A DNA stretch of 64,000 nt from Drechslerella dactyloides (Eukaryota; Ascomycota; Orbiliomycetes; Orbiliales; Orbiliaceae), in the NCBI GenBank assembly GCA_020064725.1, contig JAGTWJ010000011.1:1-64000 (forward strand), written 5' to 3'. This document shows positions 22,149-33,649 of this stretch, piece by piece. Position 1 is the first letter of the stretch, and each line of letters starts with the position of its first letter. The notes below the pieces were generated by a model, which saw only the letters and a list, made by a program, of their open reading frames with translations, was not told where the DNA came from and searched no databases. Both the position numbers and the translations under genes were made by a program.

Positions 22149-25100
22149 TTAATGCTTTAATGGTTTTTGGTGTTGCTTTAGCACCCAAACTGTCAACACC
22201 GCTTCTGATCTGGTGGCGTGAATGAGCGGCGTCAGTCCGTTGTTATCTTGCGATTCGATGCTAGCACCATTCTGCAATAATATACGAACTATTGCTTCCC
22301 TTCCTAATTTGGCCGCATGCGATAGAGATGTCTGGCCGTTGGTATCTTTCGATTCGATATCTGCACCGTTCGTAAGTAGTAAACACACGGCGGCGTCTCT
22401 TCCCGACTTGGCGGCATAACAAAGAGGCGTCTGGCCGTTATTATCTCTTGATTCTTTGTCTGCACCCTTCAGTAGCAATAGATGAGCTGTCGCTTCCCAC
22501 CATGAGCATGCTGCGTGGGACAGTGGCGTTTGCCCGTTTTTGTCTCTCGATTCGATATTAACGCCTTTCTCGAGCAGCAGTCGGATTACTTCTTCGGCCC
22601 CAGCCACGGCGGCGTGCGAGAGGGGTGTCTGGCCGTTCTTATCCCTCGATTCGACATCGACACCCTTCTCGAGAAGCAGCTGAACCACCGACCCCCGTCT
22701 TAAACTAGCCGCATGAGACAGCGGAGTCTGGCCGACGTTGTCCTTTGACTCGATGTCGGCCCCATTATCCAGAAGTAGCTGAACCACCCCTGTGTCTCCC
22801 GATTCTGATGCATACCATAGGGGCGTCCGACCGTACTTGTCTTTGGAATCCACTTCGATGCGCTCTGTTGCAAGCAGTAGCCGGACTACCGCCTCTCTAC
22901 CTGCAACCGCTGCCCAAGATAGTGGTGTCCGGCCGCTGTTGTCTCTACACTCGATTTCGGCACCTTGTTTGAGAAGCATTTGAACCACCGTATCTCTACC
23001 TGCACTCGCCGCCCGTATAAGCGGCGTTCGACCACCGTTGTCTCCAGACTCGATGTCGACCCCACGCTCCAGCAGTAACTGAACTACGGTTTTCCACCCC
23101 GCATAAGCAGCACTTGACAACGGTGTCTGACCGTATTCACCTTTCGCCTGATAATCGATATAACCAGATATTAATGAGAACGCAAATATCACCTCGTCGC
23201 CTTTCTCGATGATGTGAGATGCGATTCCGCGTTGTCGCGAGAAACTGAACTTGGGGCCCCAGTCTATGCGCTTGTTTTCATTATCGGTGTACCATTTACA
23301 CAAGTTGAAGGGATGCCCGCCTAATTGAACCTGAGCGTGCCCCTCCAAAAAAGCCTGCACAGCCTCGTGACTTCCCGAAGCAAGCGCGGCAAAAAGTGGC
23401 GGCCCATACTCCGTAGATCCGAAATCGAAACATCGTGTCCTCTGAGGGTGAATTCGAATCAGATTTCCCAAGTTCTTCTTTGCGAGTACGTAGAGGAGGT
23501 TTTCGCAGGAAGTGCATTCCTCATCCTCTGCAAAAAGGATAGCGTTGCTAATCCAGTCAGTAACTCGGAATCCAGACACAAAGTCGTTTTGAGGGATAGC
23601 GATCGCCGCTAAATTAGCATGAAAGAGGGCGTTCTCGCTGGCATATTTTATAAACGGGTACTGCTCAACAGCCCCCGAGTGAGTTAGAGGATGTGTCAGA
23701 TACTTTGTGCAACATTGCTTGAGTCTCTCGTGGCTCGGGCTCTCGCAGTCGAACCCGAGGTCGGGCCACAATTCGTGTAGGCCCTTATCTTTGATAAGGA
23801 AATCCCGTACAGATTCGTGTATGAATTGCACTGTTGGGGATTCAGCTTTCGTGATTTCAACAAGCCCTTTCGAGGAGTTGATGACGCAGTTGCGAATGGT
23901 TTCAGTAGCATCCGGGCCGGTAACGTTTGGAATCTCGTCATCTGCCAAATCTTCCAATGACAAACCGGACCAGAGCGCGTGGTAGTACTCCTCGGGCTTC
24001 AATGGCCTCCTAGCGTACAGAATCCAAAGAATACAAAGTAGAAAGTCCTCCATGTTTTCTTGGTCTCTTCTCAGCATATCTTTGAACAGTTCACTCAAAC
24101 CACTCGGGAGATCTGCCAGTCTTTTCCTCATAGCCATTCGACCCCGCCGATTTTCTCTATTCAGTATGTCGACAACCAGCACAACCCACAAGAAAACCCC
24201 GGCAGCTTTCTTCAGAATTTGAGTCCTCAAATCTTCGACCAGGGCGGTATCTTTAATTTCGAGGCGGTTTCTAACATAAGTCGCTAGATCTTCAACATGA
24301 CCTTGCTGGTCCTCGAGTGTGATCTGGAGGCCGTATCGTATGACTATATACGGATAGTGACGACTGGAAAAACATACTCGAAATGGGATCCCTCTCTCGG
24401 TGGATACATCTGCCAACTCTTCGAGATCTTGAATCATAGTTCTGACTTCCTGTTCATCGCACTCGTCAAGAGCATCGACGAAGCAAGTAAACAGACGCTG
24501 CCCGAGTCCGGAAACCGCGTTATGAAAGAGTTCCTTGAGAACGTTCAGCGGCGGGCAAGCTACTTGATGTCGGGGAATGAGATCTCTGTCGTCGAATACT
24601 ACCTGCAGATCAGGATAGTTTTCCAATAGCTGAACTAATAGCGATCGATACATCCCCGATATAGATTTTTCTAGATACTTCCCCCGGGCGTTGAAAAAGA
24701 ACGAAGCTATCGCCGTATGCTTCCCTTGGGCCGCTCTCCTCACTTGCAAATATATGAACTTCATTATCGTCGACTTACCAGCACCCGGCTTGCCACGAAT
24801 CCATAGGAAACCGCGGTGCTCCGCTAGTTCTTTAGGATCGAGCCAAGCCCGATAGTCTGGATGACTGAGAAACCATTGGCATGTTTTAGCATAAGCCGAT
24901 TTGATGCCCACTTTCCGTGCATTGATCTGCTCATATCGGAGTGTGTTAAGTATTACCAACCGACGCCTGAGGGCAATTTCTCGGGCCGCTGCCCCTCGAC
25001 GATGGGACAATTCATCGATGAGGCGAGCCTTCCGGCGATCTTCAGATGCGTACGGCGCGTTTCCAGGTATTTCAGACGCCGGTAATATATCCAGCAGCTC

Positions 25101-26099
25101 TTTCGCGTACGCAGCTGCCGTTGCAGCGGCGTACTTTTGCCACTCCTTATTTTTATGAGAATCCGAGTAATCACAAATTCCCCGAACTGAGAGGCAGGGA
25201 AGAATATCCATCAATCCGGCAGCCTCCATCTCAAAACATATGGCGTCCAGTTGCCGGGCAACATCATCTCGCATGGTACCACTTTTCATGACCTGATTCC
25301 CTGAAGCGATGACGCCGTAGTGAATACCGGGGTCGTCCGACGCGCGTGGCCTTCGTGATAACAGCTTTGATTGGTCGCATTTCTCGCAATCGGGTGCCGT
25401 ATAAACGTGCTCGTAAGTCGCAGCATATAAGCGATCTAGCGAGCGCGGGCGGCCGTATTCGGGATATCTTCCCATTTTCTCTTGAAGGATACAAGGAATT
25501 CGGCAGGAATTTAGCTCATGTTCCGCTCTCAAAACCGACACAGCAGTACCGAACAACTGGTGAGGTGTCTTCGGGATAGCCGTCCGCCGGATCTGTCCGT
25601 CTTGCACAATTTTCCCCAGGTCGTACTGCATCACCCTTGTTCCAACGACGACATCGCCCAAGCGTATATCTGCAATACTCGGCACACCGCCTCCAATCCC
25701 AACCATCAGACCCAAGCGGATGGATGGGAAAGTCCGTACTAAATGTGTTAATACATTTGCCGCGTTATTCGTTCCGTACAGGTGATTTGGCAAGCATGCG
25801 ATAGTAATATTATGCCTCCCGATGCTTCCAAGAATATATGTGTTGCTGTCGTTCGAGGAGGCGACCAGGCTATCGTGGACATCGTCCAGCATGGCCCGAG
25901 CTGCTGCCATTTCTATAGATAGTGCGCAGACCCAGGCAACCGTGTAGAGATCCCGTCGCGGGGAGAGCGGGCCATTTTCTACTTCTGAGATGTCGTCGCC
26001 CAGGTCATCACTGGAGGCTTCCTGTCTGTCTGAGGGGTCAAGCGAGCTCACTCCGATGTTGTAGACATCGTCTTCATAGAAGATATCCCTCGAATTCAT
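22149..26099 (-). CDS. PNP_UDP-NACHT-ankyrin NLR with near-identical ankyrin repeats
   Basis: A single uninterrupted minus-strand ORF of 1316 aa starts at the ATG at 26097-26099. The phosphorylase-like domain spans roughly residues 50-345 (YTVAWVCALSIEM, VGIGGGVPS, CFEMEAAGLMDILPCLSVRGICDYSDSHKNK). The NACHT has Walker A WIRGKPGAGKSTI near residue 435 and Walker B CFVDALDECDE near 540. From about residue 985 to the end run ten ankyrin units of 33 residues, several almost the same (ESRDKNGQTPLSHAA occurs twice in a row). Such internal homogeneity is typical of fungal NLR sensors evolving by repeat shuffling. It is a paralogue of the neighbouring NLR, with the same order and strand, but has no intron. 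No damage is visible. Confidence 0.93.
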   Translation of the reverse strand: MNSRDIFYEDDVYNIGVSSLDPSDRQEASSDDLGDDISEVENGPLSPRRDLYTVAWVCALSIEMAAARAMLDDVHDSLVASSNDSNTYILGSIGRHNITIACLPNHLYGTNNAANVLTHLVRTFPSIRLGLMVGIGGGVPSIADIRLGDVVVGTRVMQYDLGKIVQDGQIRRTAIPKTPHQLFGTAVSVLRAEHELNSCRIPCILQEKMGRYPEYGRPRSLDRLYAATYEHVYTAPDCEKCDQSKLLSRRPRASDDPGIHYGVIASGNQVMKSGTMRDDVARQLDAICFEMEAAGLMDILPCLSVRGICDYSDSHKNKEWQKYAAATAAAYAKELLDILPASEIPGNAPYASEDRRKARLIDELSHRRGAAAREIALRRRLVILNTLRYEQINARKVGIKSAYAKTCQWFLSHPDYRAWLDPKELAEHRGFLWIRGKPGAGKSTIMKFIYLQVRRAAQGKHTAIASFFFNARGKYLEKSISGMYRSLLVQLLENYPDLQVVFDDRDLIPRHQVACPPLNVLKELFHNAVSGLGQRLFTCFVDALDECDEQEVRTMIQDLEELADVSTERGIPFRVCFSSRHYPYIVIRYGLQITLEDQQGHVEDLATYVRNRLEIKDTALVEDLRTQILKKAAGVFLWVVLVVDILNRENRRGRMAMRKRLADLPSGLSELFKDMLRRDQENMEDFLLCILWILYARRPLKPEEYYHALWSGLSLEDLADDEIPNVTGPDATETIRNCVINSSKGLVEITKAESPTVQFIHESVRDFLIKDKGLHELWPDLGFDCESPSHERLKQCCTKYLTHPLTHSGAVEQYPFIKYASENALFHANLAAIAIPQNDFVSGFRVTDWISNAILFAEDEECTSCENLLYVLAKKNLGNLIRIHPQRTRCFDFGSTEYGPPLFAALASGSHEAVQAFLEGHAQVQLGGHPFNLCKWYTDNENKRIDWGPKFSFSRQRGIASHIIEKGDEVIFAFSLISGYIDYQAKGEYGQTPLSSAAYAGWKTVVQLLLERGVDIESGDNGGRTPLIRAASAGRDTVVQMLLKQGAEIECRDNSGRTPLSWAAVAGREAVVRLLLATERIEVDSKDKYGRTPLWYASESGDTGVVQLLLDNGADIESKDNVGQTPLSHAASLRRGSVVQLLLEKGVDVESRDKNGQTPLSHAAVAGAEEVIRLLLEKGVNIESRDKNGQTPLSHAACSWWEATAHLLLLKGADKESRDNNGQTPLCYAAKSGRDAAVCLLLTNGADIESKDTNGQTSLSHAAKLGREAIVRILLQNGASIESQDNNGLTPLIHATRSEAVLTVWVLKQHQKPLKH
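22170..23150 (-). repeat. Tandem 99-bp (33-residue) ankyrin-repeat array
   Basis: This is the coding array at the 3' end of the second NLR: ten units with TPL or TSL anchor motifs about every 99 bp. Central units differ at only a few residues, mainly at positions 12-20 of each unit after HAA, where ankyrin ligand-contact residues usually lie. Unit count may vary between strains. Confidence 0.85.
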
Positions 26100-26884
26100 C
26101 TTCGTATAGAGTAAGTCGGATTGTATGTACCGCCCGGCGGTTCAGTTTGATATGGGGGTTGCAGATGTCCTAAGACCACTAATACCGAAGGCTTAAGGGT
26201 GAGCACTACGATGTAGCCATGGCTATCCTTCGGCTGCTTCCTCCCCTGAATTTAGAGGGCTGACAAACTCGTCGCGATCCTGCAGCCTGGAAGCAACTAA
26301 TTCCATTGGTCGGTCGGGTTTCGAATTCTCGCCAGCATCAAACATATTAAGACTGGCCAGTAACTAGATTTACGAAAAACACAAAAAGCAAGGACCGTGA
26401 TTATATCTATTATCGTTGAGTTGGAATACGAGAAATTTATACTTCCAAATTTGTATATTGTTTTTAAAGTTATTGTAAGATCTTGCGCGGTCAGCGGCAA
26501 AGTCAAGTTTTCAGCCTTTAAATGGCTCTAATTTTCTAGTTTTTACCTATATTAAAATATTAATTTAGGACGGTTGTGGGTTTGTTTCGCAACATTTGCG
26601 GTCGCAGGTTAGTTTACAGGATAGTACCTTCTTTTCTTTGATGATAATTGTATTGTAGGAATTAGGTATATGTATATGTCATATGTTTGAGGTCGAAGAA
26701 GAAATTTGGAGGTTCTATATATTTGTGTGTGCTAAAATCACATTCATCTTAGCAACGCCAAAAACTCGCTTTGTATTTTCCACGGCTTAGATCAAATGGC
26801 TCCAGAACTTAGAGGCTCGTGCCAATATATATTGGCAGAAGGAGAGTGGTGACATATATGATTGACGGAAATATATCTCTTGTT
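26100..26884. other. Intergenic gap; nothing recognised
   Basis: This is the promoter side of the second NLR and the 3' side of the minus-strand membrane-protein gene. It is AT-rich in places (26340-26760) with no supported gene, RNA or repeat. Confidence 0.5.
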
Positions 26885-28970
26885 CTAATTATATCGTTCG
26901 CTCTTATAATACATATCTGTCCCCTGATTATTCTGCCAAGCATGTGGTTGCTGTGGTGGACAAGCTGGTTCGGATGTGTGCAGCCCCGTTTCCTTCATCA
27001 ATACGCCTTTATTCGTCACGGGGACATCCCACTTTCCAATAAACCAGGATCCGACTCCAGACTGCTGCATAGCCACGGAATATATATGCAGCATGTCATC
27101 GTGTTTCCAGGCCTTATGCTTGACTGCGAATTTCCCTGTTGAATTCTTTGCCATACGTTTGGATAGCGGCTCGAGGACGAGACTCAGAAGAATTATAACG
27201 AGGGAGCCAATAGCTATCACCAGGATACCGAACAAAGAGTATGACACGAAAGGGTCCGATGTTCGGAACTTGATCAAACGGCCAGTACATACGGGGTTCG
27301 AATCCCGTGAGGCTTTGTACCCTTCGTCGGCGGTATCGAAGGTCTTCCCGCTGGGCTGGTATTGTTTCCCGGTACCATACTGGACGACACTTAACTTTAG
27401 ACCCGTAATCGCGACCTTTAACCAGTTCACCACCTCAAGTTTCCACTGCTCTCTATTGATATTGGTGACAATGCCGTTGTGGAGAAGCCGATCCGCGAGG
27501 AGAACTGCTGCGCCTCTGAGGTTGACCATAGTTGATATCGGGAAGAACGGAACTGCTAAAAGCCATAGTGCTCTGATTGCTGATTGCGTGGCCTCGTCGA
27601 ATTCTGTAGCTGTATTGTCACCGTATGGCCTGCCTGACAAAGTACTAGTTGGCCGACTGCATTTTCCTGTTGATGGGTTGCAATATTGAACCCGTTCGCG
27701 ACACGCGAGGGCTGATACCCATCGCTCTGAAAGATAGCGGCCTTCGAGCAGGGGAGTAGACTTTGATTTGAAGAAAGGATCGTCCGATGGAGAGGTGTAA
27801 AAGAGAGTTCCCGTTGTTAGGAAGTAAATACTGGAGTCCCAAGACGGATCTTGGAGGGCGGGTATGGGAATCCATTCGGCTGTTAGGTTTTTGTACAATC
27901 CATCGGTGGTGAAGACCGGACTCCAAAGGAATGCACTGTAGCAGGCGGATGGCACCTCGTTAGCGTTTTGTTAAAGCAGACGGAATAAATGATAGTGAAA
28001 GCGCTTGAGCTTACTTGAGGCCATAGAACTTCTGAAAGCCACCTTGAAAAAGCAAATTGTACCGCGTTGTGGCGAGATTTCCCTCCGGGTCTTTCCAGGG
28101 AGAAGAATCATTAGACCCTCCATAGTATAAGTATAATTCTTGCCATGAACCGCGACCGATCGAATCGGTATCGAAATCCACGTCGAATATCTTTACGTAA
28201 GTTCCATCAGCCCTAATAGGACTACATTCCATCTCGAATTTAACGGTAAATGGATTCTGCAAGTTGAAGCCCAGTTCCGTACTTGAGATATTGCCACTAT
28301 CGACGTGTACGCTAGCAGTGCGTCCTTCGCTGCAAAGATTATCTCCGAATGGGCAAGTCACATTATTCGTTAAGGTAATGTTGAGTGACGGATTAAAAAG
28401 CTCCCCACAATTTGATGTTAATTTCGAGTCAATGCAAGAATTAATTAGCGTTTGCGCAGTCTGGGCTCTATCCAAAGCCCAAGCATCGTCTTGTTGCACA
28501 GAGCCGCGCTCGGAGAAGACGTAGCCGCAATACGGACTGGAAGCAAGGACATCGGGGCCGAGGATGATGAGGGATTCAGCAAGACCGGCTGCTGTCCAGG
28601 CAAGAATATTTACACCCGCTAAAGTGATGATAATGTAACCGAAAAGGATTCCCTTTCTAGACCCAGCATCTTTCCAAGCTGAATTAACTTTGAATGCGTG
28701 AATCAACACATTGAGATTCGGCTGATTGCGAAGTATAATTTCGTGCATTCGACGCAAGCCGGTCCTGCTTTTGCTGTGAGTGCCGTATTGATGGAGGATG
28801 AATGAAATGATAGACCAGAAACGACTCCCAGCGAAAGTGAGCAAAAGAAGAAGCGCATTGTTCATAAAGCCCCCAGCCAACGTCGGGATCGTGAGCACTT
28901 TCCGATCAACAATAGAAGTGCTGGCCCAGTCTGTCCAAACCCCCACGTATACAGTCGAATTGTCGCCCAT
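26885..28970 (-). CDS. Multipass membrane protein, function unknown (668 aa)
   Basis: Minus-strand exons 28015-28970 and 26885-27935 join in phase across a 79-nt intron (GTAAGC donor, GCTAAC branch, CTACAG acceptor). The protein starts MGDNSTVYVGVWTDW, followed by a hydrophobic segment (NNALLLLLTFAG), another (GILFGYIIITLAGVNILAW), and a long probably extracellular loop with Cys pairs (NCGELFNPSLNITLTNNVTCPFG) and N-glycosylation sites. A C-terminal helix (LFGILVIAIGSLVIILLSLVL) precedes a cytoplasmic tail. It belongs to a widespread but uncharacterised type of filamentous-fungal membrane protein. It has the same general plan as the gene at 3.8-6.4 kb but no obvious sequence match. A tRNA-like TTCGAATCC in the second exon is coincidental. 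Confidence 0.8.
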
Positions 28971-31900
28971 TTTTGGTCTGAATGGCGTAGAGTATCGACT
29001 GGTAACATCGCAAGTAGGAAGATCCTGGATTTAAACAGCGCGTTATCAAGCTCAAGCAACTCAGCCGCAATCTTAATGAGGGATTCGTGGGATTCATTTT
29101 AATGCTCTGCTGCATCTCGACGCTGCGCGAACTGGAGTTAGCGATTGTGTTCCCCTATAGCTAGGCGCGCAGATCGATGCCAATATGCCAAGACCACCAA
29201 CCCTCAAACTCGAGAACGCCACGGGGAAATTACTCAGTGGAGTACTAACCTTTCTTAGTTTAGCTCAGCAGTGTCTGCTGATAGCTGTGTTGATAACGGC
29301 TGGTTGCACATCGCCACGAGCAAGCTCAGCCGTCGTGATCAGCTCCCCTTTTCTGATCGATGCACCCGTGCGTTTGCCAGCAAAATATCAGGCCTTGGAT
29401 AATAGCCTACATTACCTGGATTCTATTTCAGGGGAGAGAACCGAATTTTGTGAATTCCAAATAGTTCGCCGTTTCTTGGCGTGAAGGATTGTCTCGTGTG
29501 CGGGGAAGCACTAATCTTCAGGAAGGGTTAGCGTCGTAGCTTATTGTGTTCCGTCGGCCCGTTACCAGTATAGAGGTTAAAAGGGAACACTCAGTAACTT
29601 GGGGACAATCACGACTTACGAGACCGGTACTCTATTATGGTCGCTCCATGGAACCTATTCGAATAGCGGTCCGACATGATACAAACGTTAGGTTTCTGCA
29701 TCAGCACAAATGAGAGTGCCTTCTCATTCAATATACCGATATTAAAAGTTCTCCTACATAGCGACATCGGTCTACACATCATCAATGTTCGCGTCCGCCC
29801 AGTTCTAACCTCCGCCTCAGCCACAAAGACTCGCTGACACCTTTGGCGCTTAGTATATCTTCGGACTAAGGGCCTTCTTCCGATTCTCGTCTTTCTCTTC
29901 GACTTCTATTCCACCATCCTCGAAATCTGTATCATCGGATTCTATCACATTATATCGGCGCCCCTTTCCGCAATATATTCGAGTCGTCGTAATAGCCATT
30001 TCGGTCTACAGTGCAACCAGAACATCGTGAAATTACACCGTTGAAGATAAGAGGACAACGGGTGGTCGGTGACCAGAGAAGCAGAAGCAGGTGTTTAGAA
30101 TCAATATTAACACAACCATTGGAAGCTGTTACTCGGCAGTCGATTCTGATTACACCAATAGCATAGGCGCCTGTTAACATTCGCTCTCACTTGAATGCCT
30201 TCAGTCTGGCTGTGTACGGGATTCGCAGGAGTGGCCTTTAGCCTTAGTAAGCAAACCTCTTCTGTATAAATTATAAGTATAAAGAACAGCTCGAAGGTTG
30301 AGTATATAAAAGGATAAGTCGTATATAAGTACTCTATAGGAAAAGGTCGGGTTGCCCCAATATTCATGATTAATTGGATCGTTTGAAGGCCATCTTACGA
30401 ATATTATCAATCTATTACGGATCTATTGTTTCTAATTTTTATATTTAGTAATAGTTTTCGAATGGTTTAATTGTTTTTCACAGTTTCTTTTACTGTTTAT
30501 GGGTGCTGACCTTTTCCTATAGAATACTTACTTACTCGAGTGGGCAGTCCCAGGGTCAGCCGCCAGCACGCTGCTTCTCAACAGCGAGCTTGCAGCGCAA
30601 TACAAGACCTGAATGAGGTACCTCTAATATCCAGGCAGACAAACATGCTGTGTATGTGAAAAGCGCCTATACTCCCGATATAAAACTAGGCTCGTGAAGT
30701 AAACCGTACACGTATATGAGCGAAAGTGTATTATTACTTGAGTACTTGCTTATATACTTGTTTGCGAAACCGGCCCCCTTTTTACACCTTCTAGGCAGGC
30801 CAGAGGATGGTCGGGCTGGCTCCACGAGACCATTATATCCGTATAAATACTTAAGTATATAGTGCTTACTTAAGTACTTATAATAGTCATATACTACGCG
30901 TATACCTGATACAGCGCCGCCACGAAAGGAAGCCACAGCGAGCGGCGCACACACTCACTCACTCATCCATTCATGCTCACGCGCATACGGACGAAAGTCA
31001 GTTAATCCATCACGTGGGGTATAATGTACTCAGCGAGTCAAAACAGTGGAGCCATCAGTGCACGGATTATCTAAAATGGCAACCTCCCAAGTCAGTCATG
31101 CTTATAAGGAGGATTGGATATCACAGTAGTTGGGTAGAATGCAGCAGCTTTTTCATACGATACCATTACCTTTATAGCTTGTTCACGGCTGTAAGATTGC
31201 GAACTACACAAGTGCATAAATATCGTCCCTTGAAGTCACGAAGGCATCTGGCTTACGAGACAAAAGTTACCCACAGCTGTTTAACGCTCCAGCTATCTAT
31301 TATACTTCAGTATACTCGCGTAGTTTTTTATATTTATATAATCGCCAAGCCTTAGAATATAAAAGCTTCTGTTAGTGTATAGGAGCGAGGCTTGGCACGC
31401 ATGTAAATAACGTTAGCAACGAAAATTGAATCGTCACGCTTCCACGTAACGCCCGTTATCAACAGCTTGACACTATATAAGCTTTTACTAAGCAGTAGCA
31501 TTATAAGAAATTAGTGCAGTCCGCAACGCCATCAATCGCAACGCAAACCTTTATAATACGACTTTTCTGTAACCGCAATCGGAGGTGCTAAAGGCTTGGC
31601 TTGTACTTGTACTTATCGAAGAAGAAGAGCTCTGCGAGGTGGCATTAATTCTTTCTCTGCCGGAGACAAATGAAAGCTGCTGAGCCGATAAGTGGTTAGT
31701 AGTATTTAAGAACGTCCTTGTAGCAGAGGTCTGAGCACATCTACCTGGTCTCGTAAACCAGACCCTTCCTTGCAACGCAAAGTTCCTCTGCGTTGGTTTG
31801 GCGCTGCGACTCACCACGACGCACAAAGTTTTGCATAGAAATTCTGCGAATATACTACAATCTAGAACACGATATCAGACCCTATAAGAATCTCTGTCTA

Positions 31901-32236
31901 CTGGTAATAATATAGAAACTCAGAACAATATAGAAGCAGAATCTACTAGGTTTTTGGGACGATCGAAATACAGGATAAAGTGCATAAGTCAGAAGGCACC
32001 AATCTTTCTCGACCAGAGTAAACCTGCTTCACAACCATATCAAACACTTCAGTTATAAAGCTATCCTTTGAACTGGTTCAAGGACGACAGTTTGGAAGAT
32101 GTTTATAGGCCACCGTATTTGGTATAGATAGGGATCTGTTCTTCTTTCTACGAAAGCGTTTATAGTAGGTGCAGGCTGCTAATATCATACTATCCTAGGA
32201 GATCAATTAATAGTGCACTTCCTCATCACTCCCTAT
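28971..32236. other. Gene-poor region
   Basis: No gene is supported. Weak ORFs are 29185-29484 (plus), 29609-29824 (minus; reads like a remnant with FVLMQKPNVCIMSDRYSN but has no known family) and 31551-31826 (minus, Ser-rich). The TCTCGTAAACCAGAC motif occurs near 31749-31763 inside a short palindrome. Many overlapping TAAGTACTTA-like palindromes lie between 30690 and 30900, and a short CTCA run at about 30950. Confidence 0.45.
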
Positions 32237-32255
32237 CCAATAGGGGGGGTATATA
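32237..32255 (+). promoter_or_regulatory. CCAAT box and TATA-like element
   Basis: CCAAT at 32237-32241 and TATATA at 32250-32255 lie about 50 and 40 bases before the ATG of the short secreted-protein gene. This is core-promoter-like spacing and supports that gene being transcribed. It was judged by eye only. Confidence 0.35.
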
Positions 32256-32291
32256 GGTATACTAATCAAATTAAATCTGCTTACAGAAACA

Positions 32292-32537
32292 ATGCACTCC
32301 TACGTTAAAGAGCCCATTGCCCTCGGTCTCTTGATATCCGCGGTTATGGCATCACCGGTACCTCAGAATATTGAAGTCAAGCGCCAATTGGAGAGCGGCA
32401 ACACCAAGCGAGCGCCCTGCGATCCATATCCAGAACAAACTAGTTGTGAACAATGCGGCTGTCACTGGGAGGATGGCTTTGGGTGCTGGGGGGTTTACTG
32501 GATGGTGTTAAGACTACGGTACATTCTCAGGAACTAA
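32292..32537 (+). CDS. Short Cys-rich secreted peptide precursor with dibasic sites (81 aa)
   Basis: The ATG at 32292 opens a signal peptide (ALGLLISAVMASPVP). Two Lys-Arg sites follow (EVKR and NTKR), then a compact Cys-rich segment (APCDPYPEQTSCEQCGCHW, then DGFGCWG) with five Cys. This is the layout of Kex2-processed secreted peptides and of small effectors. The last 13 residues (VYWMVLRLRYILRN) look unlike the rest. A 38-nt stretch from GTTTAC to CTCAG would be too short for a normal intron, but removal would end the protein right after CWGN. No family is recognised. Confidence 0.55.
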   Translation: MHSYVKEPIALGLLISAVMASPVPQNIEVKRQLESGNTKRAPCDPYPEQTSCEQCGCHWEDGFGCWGVYWMVLRLRYILRN

Positions 32538-33649
32538 GAAGCTTGGAAAGACAGAACTAGTAGTAAAACACTAGGACTATGCGGGAATATGGCTGGATAT
32601 GTTGACTAGTTGGATAAATCATCTGAAGTATTCAGTGCTAATATTTCCACCCGTCAGAGCAACCAATTCTAGAGGAATAATACAGCACTATACACTAGTC
32701 CGTCCATATAACGACAGTACATGTGTGTGCAAGCCGGATAGCTATAAAGTTAATGATAACTATCGTGGGTCTTAAGAGGAAATATGATACTCAGCAAGAT
32801 CAGTCTTGATAAAGATGCAGCGATTTTATTTCTAGCTGGATCTTTGAGAATGTATACTTTACTACAGTATGGCCCATACCAACAGGCAACCTAGAAGTCA
32901 TATATACTTTCAAGTCATATCTGTTTAGTTATCCATCTTAACAACCAGACCATTTTATTATCTATACCGACATCCACTTATTTCTCGCACCCTGTCGTAG
33001 CAATTATTTTGGTGGCGTGCGTGCAACGCATCAAGTCTTGGCACAACAGCTAGAACGTATACTTACGGCAGCAATAGTATCCGCTCCCGGGTTGCCCAAG
33101 ATAATCGTACGATCGCGATCATCCCTTAAGCGTCGCTTTTGGCAGCCCTCAGGTACATCCCAGCAGTTAGCTACACCGATGTAGCAATAATAACCGAGCA
33201 AGAGAGGAGGTCAAAAACCCATATAATACATCTTATAGGGTTTGCTGTCGATTTCACAATCCACCATCCAGGAAATTCGAGAAATCCCCGCTTTTCTGCA
33301 GGCGTGCAGTGAGCTAAGAAGGAGCGTACACGTGTGCTCAGGCTTCCTTCAAAGCTTGCAAAGCATCCAAACATATAAACATACGTTCAGAAAGTGGTAG
33401 GATTCTGTTGTCACCGTGTTCCAAGTTGTGACTGTATGTTCGACATCTTCTTATAAAGACCTTTTTTGGTATTTATTTGGATTTCCCTCTCGCTCCCAAG
33501 AACAAGAAGTATTTCCTTTATACGTCTCCGTCTGCTTCTCCGTTGCCCTGTCACTTTCAGACTCCCAATTTTTGAAAGACGATTGACTCAACAACTATAG
33601 GAAAATCCGAACAGTTATATATAACCTGGGTCGTAAATCTGGGGAATCA
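32538..33649. other. Intergenic gap; nothing recognised
   Basis: No supported gene or repeat. The short ORF at 33171-33374 (minus) has no motif. The last 200 bases are probably promoter for the nucleoside permease gene. Confidence 0.5.

Noticed and set aside
27290..27315. TTCGAATCC-type tRNA T-loop string (GGGGTTCGAATCCCG)
   Set aside because: It lies inside the coding exon of the minus-strand membrane protein; no acceptor stem, anticodon arm or D-arm can be formed around it.
31551..31826. Ser-rich minus-strand ORF considered as a secreted protein
   Set aside because: No signal peptide is present, and its N-terminal half runs through the transposon-end-like motif.
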